Shown here in pieces: positions 58,376-64,000 of a DNA stretch of 64,000 nucleotides. The DNA comes from a virus. Below the pieces are notes generated by a model. The model did no database searches. It had not been told where the DNA came from and saw nothing but the letters and a program-made list of their open reading frames with translations. Location: the IMG/VR virus record IMGVR_UViG_3300046534_001250, positions 1 through 64,000 of that record, one strand, 5' to 3'. The first letter of the stretch is position 1. The number at the start of each line of letters is the position of its first letter. Position numbers and translations under genes: made by a program.

Positions 58376-60434
58376 CGCGCTTGACCTTCAATAGGTAAGA
58401 GGTGATAACGGGAGAGACATATCCGTTTGAAGTCTCTGCTCTCATCATCATAACAGTTTTAAGTCTTGCTTTCATACCCTGCAGGGAAGGATCAAAAACA
58501 ATACGTCCATTACGCAATGTCACAAGGCCTTTAGGCTCAAGGTCTTGAACGCTCTTAGGCAGATACTGTATGCGATACAAGCTATCGTATTGAGGACTAG
58601 CCACCTTGATTCGGAACGTACCAGCGAGGGTCTTACGGAAGTTTCTCCGCAAAGTCATAGTGGCAGGCACTTCGGTAAGCCAGGTACTACCGTCATCTAG
58701 TGAGAAGGAGTAGTCTTGCCCAAGGACTAAAAGAGTGTCGCCCAAGTAGACGCTGAACGGATCGTTAGCCAGCTCTTTGATATACCCAAAAGGCGTTGGG
58801 GCAAACTCAACCAGCTCTCCAGAGCCAACATAATCCAAGGCTTTAACCGTGAAAGCATCAACAATAACCCAGTTAGAAGACTTGATATTAAAACTATCAT
58901 CATCACCTGGCGCACTTATAACCAAGGTGTTAGACACATCAGTAAAGCCATGCTCGGTAACAAATACAATCTGCAGTCCACCAGCAATGTATTCAGCAGT
59001 AGCTATTTTGACTTTCTCTGCCATGTATAGCACGTCAGGGAAGAGCTTACATCTTCCGACTTGACCCACTAAGGGAAGGTGTTCTATCTGTACTGGCAAC
59101 GAGTCTGGAATCGGAATCAAAGCCTTCAGCGCCAAGTCCGTACCATCGTAGATTTCAACTCCATAGTAGGTCTCGTTAGAAGCCTGACTATCGGGAAGAT
59201 TAATGTGCGTACCATCTTTATCTACAGTGATAGAGATAGACTCTACAGCAGTAGTGTGGGCAAGAGCCTGTAGCTTGTCGATATTGATTGCTGGGCTTTC
59301 AAAAAGCCCCAGCCCCCTATAAAGACGCAGACCTAATTCGATCGTTTCGATCGAGAAGTCATATATTTTCGCAGGAATAGATACTGTGTTTTCAGGTACA
59401 AGTTGAGACCAACCCAATCCGGATACGACGTCATTGAGCTTACGAGCATTAAGATCATCAAAGCGTACAACTTCGCTAGAGACGGGAGCAAACTGTACAA
59501 GCTTAACCTTGAGCTGCCGAGTCCTTACCGGTTCAAACAATAACGTCAAGTACAGGTCTGCGTCAATTTCAGTAGTAGTCAGTAATACTTCTTCTCCAGC
59601 GTTGTTGATGTACGACACGCTTTCCACACACACGGGAGAAGCGCCAATAGGTTTAATCTTTAAACTATTAAGCTCTTGCGGAACCGTCATCTCAAACAGC
59701 AACGTACAGTAAACCGGCTTGTGCAAGTACCTTTTGCTAGTATTGTCTGAGTGTCGCTTGGCTATAACATATCTAAAAGACTCGCCTTCGCGCAACACGC
59801 TATTGGGATCTCCATTCACCAGTGGTAAATGAGTGCTTCCAACATTAGTTTCTTCAGCTACAAGTACTACCTTTGAGACCAGTAGCGGTTCGGTGCGCAA
59901 CACAGGCAACGTGATCCCTGCAGCAGGGATAAGAGAAGCAATGTCTTCGGGCAATAACGTTCGTCCGGTTTTGAAATCTACACGCCATTCGCAATCAGCC
60001 CACTCGGTAGGAAGATCTTGAGGCCTACTCCAGCGATTAAGCTGTGCATAATTAAAGCCAGACTGATATGATACTTCATCTTCTGTCAGCATACTGCCTA
60101 GAGAGTGCACATCGGTTTGCAACTCAGATAGTAACGCAGAGTTTCTATCACGGAAGTTAGAGATATCGTGATTAAGTACACGAATTGTTTCAGCCAAGCG
60201 GCCTATCGAGAACTTAGAGTCCTTTAAATACACAGACTGTATGCCACTGCTGCTAATAGAACCAGGAAGCAACTGCGGGTAATCTACAACCCTATTCTCT
60301 TTGAGGTATTTACGAGCAAGAGAATCTATAGCAGACTCGCTAAGCTCAAGATGATCAACATCCGACACACGACGTCGAGCCGCTCTTCTAAGCGGCTCGT
60401 CCTGGTCGAACTTTTTTATTAGATTCAAAGGCAT
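58365..60434 (-). CDS. probable baseplate/adhesin virion protein C (689 aa)
   Basis: A helical N-terminus with RRAARRRVSDVDHL leads to beta-domains with CTLLFEMTVPQELNSLKIKP and RQLKVKLVQFAP, the same discoidin-like pattern as proteins A and B. The end, MRAETSNGYVSPVITSYLLKV, resembles the end of protein A. These three consecutive genes look like diverged duplicates. Confidence 0.55.
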   Translation of the reverse strand: MPLNLIKKFDQDEPLRRAARRRVSDVDHLELSESAIDSLARKYLKENRVVDYPQLLPGSISSSGIQSVYLKDSKFSIGRLAETIRVLNHDISNFRDRNSALLSELQTDVHSLGSMLTEDEVSYQSGFNYAQLNRWSRPQDLPTEWADCEWRVDFKTGRTLLPEDIASLIPAAGITLPVLRTEPLLVSKVVLVAEETNVGSTHLPLVNGDPNSVLREGESFRYVIAKRHSDNTSKRYLHKPVYCTLLFEMTVPQELNSLKIKPIGASPVCVESVSYINNAGEEVLLTTTEIDADLYLTLLFEPVRTRQLKVKLVQFAPVSSEVVRFDDLNARKLNDVVSGLGWSQLVPENTVSIPAKIYDFSIETIELGLRLYRGLGLFESPAINIDKLQALAHTTAVESISITVDKDGTHINLPDSQASNETYYGVEIYDGTDLALKALIPIPDSLPVQIEHLPLVGQVGRCKLFPDVLYMAEKVKIATAEYIAGGLQIVFVTEHGFTDVSNTLVISAPGDDDSFNIKSSNWVIVDAFTVKALDYVGSGELVEFAPTPFGYIKELANDPFSVYLGDTLLVLGQDYSFSLDDGSTWLTEVPATMTLRRNFRKTLAGTFRIKVASPQYDSLYRIQYLPKSVQDLEPKGLVTLRNGRIVFDPSLQGMKARLKTVMMMRAETSNGYVSPVITSYLLKVKRDES

Positions 60435-60904
60435 TATTCAACTCTCAGGTTCACAAAGAAGCGCCGAGCACTAACAACTGGCGGTGTTTCAAACCTGACT
60501 GTAACATTTGTACTGGCACCAGCAGCCAGATCAATCAAAGGAATCTTAGTCCGGAGAATAGCGCCTTGAGCCCTAGTGACATAACCAGTCCAGGCACCAC
60601 TGTTGTTAGTGAGGGTCAAATACACACCTCCGCTAGCTTCAGCACCGTCTGCAACGCGTTGGCCCCACTCAAGCAAGTCATTGTAGTCAGTTGCTGGAGG
60701 AAAGGCAGCAGGGTTATCTACGTCGCCTACATTGGAGGCAGGAGCCAGATAGATACCAAGACCTGTTAAGGCGTCTTCGCCGTTATTCTTTATAGTGATT
60801 TCGATGTCACCACTAGGAGCAGGCGCATCAGACTTAACAACCAATGGGTCATAGATGATATCGCCCGAGAGAACACCGGTAAATTGCAAATCATTAATTG
60901 ACAT
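60434..60904 (-). CDS. probable virion protein with immunoglobulin-like fold (156 aa)
   Basis: A beta-sandwich-like protein: GDIEITIKNNGEDALTGLGIYL, a Gly/Ala-rich loop and TNVTVRFETPPVV then a final RRFFVNLRVE strand. It resembles CARDB or Ig-like surface domains. It lies between two large virion genes with overlapping start and stop. Confidence 0.5.
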   Translation of the reverse strand: MSINDLQFTGVLSGDIIYDPLVVKSDAPAPSGDIEITIKNNGEDALTGLGIYLAPASNVGDVDNPAAFPPATDYNDLLEWGQRVADGAEASGGVYLTLTNNSGAWTGYVTRAQGAILRTKIPLIDLAAGASTNVTVRFETPPVVSARRFFVNLRVE

Positions 60905-62994
60905 TAAAGCACCTTGATAGAAACAGAATTAGGGATGGGAAACTCTTGCCCATCTTCCACTAAGGCGATACCGTAATGATAAACCTGAGTAGTAACAGCA
61001 GTAGCATCAGTATAACTTATATCGCCATCAGTTGGGGATGCGACAACATGCAGCGACACCCAAGTTCCTTGCAGACTATCCTTCCTGTAGATGATAAGGC
61101 TGTCAACTGGACCTTCATAAGTCCATGACAAATCAACTTCGCCAGTAAGAACTGAAGTAGCAGACAGCTGAGTGGCAGGATAAACCCAACGAATAACAGG
61201 ATACACACTTGCATCTAAGTGTCTAAGCAAACGCTCTTCGGCCTGAACCTTGGTGAGTACTCCACCGTAATCTTCAAGCAGAGATAGCTGCGCCTCAATA
61301 ATGAACGCCTTGTTTCTAGGTGCAATCATTCCGTCTTCATGGCCAGCCAGATAGCTTTGCTGAATACGAGGGTTGCGAAGCAAAACAGCATCATTGACAG
61401 GTCGGGCACCTTGTTTGCGAACACCAACTACAAAGTAATCATCGCCAACTGGCTGTTCTGTTACTACTACTTCTGACAGGATAAGATAAGCATTTAAGTT
61501 ATCGTACCCAGCAGCATAAAGCCCAAGGAAAGTATTAGTATTATCCACAGCAGAGTAAAGAGTACCAATCGCGGTACCGTAGTTATAAGCTCCAAGTCCA
61601 TCAGTCATCTGAAGGTTTGGATGTGTGGCCCCAACGCCTTGTGAGCACTCTAGAATTTCGCCGTTGCTTCCTACAATAAGATAATGCAACGCATCATCAC
61701 CGGCAGATACGTCAGGAACCACGTAGAATACTACAAGCTTGTCAGCTACCCGAGGGTTCAAGCCGGGGTTGAGGTCAAGCTTAGTGACTTCGAAGTCTAC
61801 AGTGTTATAATAGGCCTGGACATCGACTGTCCAACTAGGATCAAGGTCGAACGCAAGATGAATAAAGCCACCTGGATTATCCCAAGAAGCGATTGCATCC
61901 GAGTTCCACTTCACATCTGTGTCCGAGAACCTAAGTCCGCTTAGCGCGCCATTAGTAGTAAAGGCAAACAGCAGGTTGCCATTATGATCCTTTACAAAAA
62001 CAGAGGCATGTAGTCCGTCGTCTGGGTGTACTCCAAGATGAGGACGTATGGTCTTGAGCACATTGCGGGTTACAAACCACGTTTCACTATTGTTCGAATA
62101 GATGTAGGGCTTATAGGGGGCAAATGGCTGGGTATCATATTCGGGTAGCGAGTACGACCTCTGGGAACCGTTTACCAACCCATTCACGATAGCAACATTG
62201 GTACGGAGGTACCAAGGATTATCAGCTTCTCGCACAGCAGGAATAACTGGGCGTAGCTGACTACGATCCATAGGCTTCCTCCACCAACGCGAACCGTAGC
62301 TCATGTAGAAGGTAAACCCGCTAGAATTCCGAGACTTACTATAAGTCGGAGAGCTATCGTAAAGGCGACCAGTGTCAGGGTCAATATCACGCCAGCCAGC
62401 TTCTGGAGCTGCTGGCTCTGCATTTAATAGCGTGTTTGTGGATACACCAGCTGAATCTTCTGACTGAATAAAGTAAAGCGCGTAAGCACCAGTCTTGGAA
62501 TTGAAGTAATTCCGGTAGTTGGTAAAGACCCTGCCGGCTTCGTAGTCAAACGAAATACCTTCCTGATGTTGATCATAACCATCAGAGCGCTGAATACTTA
62601 ACGAAGCCCGAACAGTATTCTCAGGCAAACGATGCATGTAGTAAAGCGGAACCTCAGACCCGTCAGAACCAAGAACAGTACGATCAGTAATCAAGACTTT
62701 GTCATACTGGCTGCTAAAGCTTCGAGTAACGCTAACGCTTTCCTGCGAACCGCTATCCGTCATACGAGGAGCATTAGCTGCGACACCGTAGCTCTTGTCA
62801 ACAATCTGCAGATTACGTTCTGGGCTAAGAGGCAGGAATTCTATATAGTCCAGGGCAATAGCATTAGCCTTCACATCACGCTTGTACCTAAAGTGTTCTA
62901 CTCTGTTCTGAACATAGTCTTCCATTGAGACAAGGAGTGTCTTCGGCGTAGCACTAGCGCCACCATCAGCAATAAGTTCAAGAGTAATAGACAT
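60904..62994 (-). CDS. large virion protein with fibronectin III-like C-terminus (696 aa)
   Basis: The main body is beta-rich with Tyr/Asp-rich loops. The last 90 residues, with VDLSWTYEGPVDSLIIYRKDS, SYTDATAV and YHYGIALVEDGQEF, follow the fibronectin III strand order. FnIII domains in phage tails help bind host surface sugars. The start overlaps the preceding stop. Confidence 0.55.
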   Translation of the reverse strand: MSITLELIADGGASATPKTLLVSMEDYVQNRVEHFRYKRDVKANAIALDYIEFLPLSPERNLQIVDKSYGVAANAPRMTDSGSQESVSVTRSFSSQYDKVLITDRTVLGSDGSEVPLYYMHRLPENTVRASLSIQRSDGYDQHQEGISFDYEAGRVFTNYRNYFNSKTGAYALYFIQSEDSAGVSTNTLLNAEPAAPEAGWRDIDPDTGRLYDSSPTYSKSRNSSGFTFYMSYGSRWWRKPMDRSQLRPVIPAVREADNPWYLRTNVAIVNGLVNGSQRSYSLPEYDTQPFAPYKPYIYSNNSETWFVTRNVLKTIRPHLGVHPDDGLHASVFVKDHNGNLLFAFTTNGALSGLRFSDTDVKWNSDAIASWDNPGGFIHLAFDLDPSWTVDVQAYYNTVDFEVTKLDLNPGLNPRVADKLVVFYVVPDVSAGDDALHYLIVGSNGEILECSQGVGATHPNLQMTDGLGAYNYGTAIGTLYSAVDNTNTFLGLYAAGYDNLNAYLILSEVVVTEQPVGDDYFVVGVRKQGARPVNDAVLLRNPRIQQSYLAGHEDGMIAPRNKAFIIEAQLSLLEDYGGVLTKVQAEERLLRHLDASVYPVIRWVYPATQLSATSVLTGEVDLSWTYEGPVDSLIIYRKDSLQGTWVSLHVVASPTDGDISYTDATAVTTQVYHYGIALVEDGQEFPIPNSVSIKVL

Positions 62995-63998
62995 TATTGG
63001 TACTGTACCGTAAGGCGGTAGCCGACATTGGCCACATGCCAGCCGGTGGTTGCTTCGGCGAAAACATCAATCGTATCTGTCAATGTATTAAGATACGCAC
63101 GCAACTCACCTACGTTAAGTCCGGCGCTATTAGAGGTGACAATCGGAACCCATATATCCCCACCTTGATTTAACATCAGGTTAAAGCCAAGAATAGTGTG
63201 TCCGCTATATCTTGAAACATCAATCCCGTCAGTTCCTCCAGATAAATCTAGACCACTAGCCACCGCACCTTTGATTATAACTCCAAACTTTACACCACCT
63301 TGAGTGGCTACAGCCTCAGCGCCTTTTACACCATCCTCAGGATAGATTGCTCCATGGAACTGATGGCCTGTACCACTGGTAGGAGCCGTATATATCAACC
63401 GGTTATTAACATCTTTGACAATCCTGCCGCTAGCAGCGGTATTATCAGGATCTCCAAAGACCACCTCTACGGTAGCAGTAGTCAATGGAGCCGCAGGAGA
63501 TAAGACACTGCCTGCAGCTTGTCCAGCATAGCCGAGTACAAGGTCACCGCGCATTACATTGCTGTCATTAACACTCTCATCAACTCCAGTTAGCCAGCCA
63601 TCTCGATGCAGGTACTGAGGTGCAAAGTTGCTAGGATTACTTGACGGTCCAAACGCTCCAGAAGCTCCTGGATATGAAAGCATACCTACAAGGTTTGCTA
63701 CGTCATAGAAAGGCCCACCCCAACTGCGAGGACTAGGCTCCAACAGCTTACGACGAAGGTCATCGATGCTGCTGGTAATATCAGTGCCTACAGTAGCAAT
63801 ATAAAACACATCACCACGAAGTATCTCGGCAGACAGATCAAGGTTGCCTACCTCTACGATAGTAGGAGTATTGTAATAATACTGACCCAAGTCATAGGTC
63901 TCGCCAGTGGTGTAATTCTTAAGATATAAGAAGCCATCAGGCAACCGATCTCCAGAGATAAAATTATCTATAAGTACACTAGGCAACTGAAGCTGAAT
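62994..63998 (-). CDS. virion protein, 5' end beyond the window
   Basis: The frame runs open to the window end with no ATG; the only start-like codon inside is a TTG at 63986, so the gene probably begins outside. The visible 334 residues are beta-rich with an ASGAFGPSSNPSNF loop and a WHVANVGYRLTVQY end. It belongs to the minus-strand virion unit. No family is recognised. Confidence 0.55.
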   Translation of the reverse strand: MQLQLPSVLIDNFISGDRLPDGFLYLKNYTTGETYDLGQYYYNTPTIVEVGNLDLSAEILRGDVFYIATVGTDITSSIDDLRRKLLEPSPRSWGGPFYDVANLVGMLSYPGASGAFGPSSNPSNFAPQYLHRDGWLTGVDESVNDSNVMRGDLVLGYAGQAAGSVLSPAAPLTTATVEVVFGDPDNTAASGRIVKDVNNRLIYTAPTSGTGHQFHGAIYPEDGVKGAEAVATQGGVKFGVIIKGAVASGLDLSGGTDGIDVSRYSGHTILGFNLMLNQGGDIWVPIVTSNSAGLNVGELRAYLNTLTDTIDVFAEATTGWHVANVGYRLTVQYQ

Positions 63999-64000
63999 GT

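Noticed and set aside
1-64000. CRISPR array, insertion sequence, integrase or attachment site
   Set aside because: No regularly spaced direct repeats, no transposase or integrase motifs and no tRNA-end duplication were seen in the window.

Overview
The window is a segment of a large tailed-bacteriophage genome of moderate G+C content. Genes are packed with overlapping stop and start codons, most starts have a clear AGGAG-type ribosome binding site, and rho-independent hairpins separate the transcription units. It carries phage hallmarks: a tRNA cluster, rIIA/rIIB-like genes, PhoH, a UvsX-type recombinase, a primase-helicase, ThyX, and long virion genes on the opposite strand. The host cannot be read from the sequence. 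The SpoVG homologue and strong Shine-Dalgarno sites recall Firmicutes, whereas the heptose-type sugar genes recall Gram-negative phages.

Layout. Positions 1-741 hold a tRNA cluster: a cut Met-type CAU tRNA, Asn, Val, one tRNA without an anticodon arm, and several degenerate tRNA-like stretches. Positions 745-4049 hold small early genes and a Lon-like ATPase that lacks the protease domain. Positions 4089-9162 form an operon that looks like a complete ubiquitin-like modification system: a large protein with an E2-like C-terminal region, a JAMM isopeptidase, an E1/ThiF enzyme and a ThiS-like ubiquitin-fold protein, closed by a terminator. Positions 9342-18980 carry PhoH, a possible ssDNA-binding protein, SpoVG, a membrane-tethered Holliday-type endonuclease, a dATP/dGTP diphosphohydrolase gene interrupted by an HNH endonuclease, a tandem family of four small paralogues, an HD phosphohydrolase and the RecA/UvsX recombinase. 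Positions 18980-22076 are rIIA-rIIB.

Positions 22705-30612 encode a DNA polymerase III alpha subunit (DnaE) broken twice. The first break is a 3.2 kb reverse-strand cassette (patatin phospholipase plus three probable virion genes) and neighbouring small genes. The second is a 384-base, ORF-less group I intron whose P, Q, R and S core elements can be read directly. Positions 30609-49584 continue on the plus strand with a metallophosphatase, several PD-(D/E)XK nucleases, a GMP-reductase-like protein, an HldE-type sugar kinase, primase-helicase, DNA ligase, a DEDD exonuclease, ThyX, a cupin, ClpP and a sigma-region-4-like protein. After a bidirectional terminator near 49600 the strand switches. 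Positions 49632-64000 hold a minus-strand unit: a HAD phosphatase, a GT9 glycosyltransferase and a run of large virion or adhesin proteins, read from right to left and cut by the window end.

How the genes work together. DnaE, primase-helicase, ligase, RecA/UvsX, exonucleases and resolvase-like nucleases form a replication and recombination set. ThyX, the dATP/dGTP diphosphohydrolase, the HD hydrolase and the GMP-reductase-like protein point to active remodelling of nucleotide pools. The HldE-like kinase, HldE-like nucleotidyltransferase, HAD phosphatase and GT9 transferase together suggest an activated-sugar route, scattered over the genome. The most unusual content is the ubiquitin-like operon, the doubly interrupted polymerase, the HNH gene overprinted on the diphosphohydrolase gene, and the tRNA without an anticodon arm.
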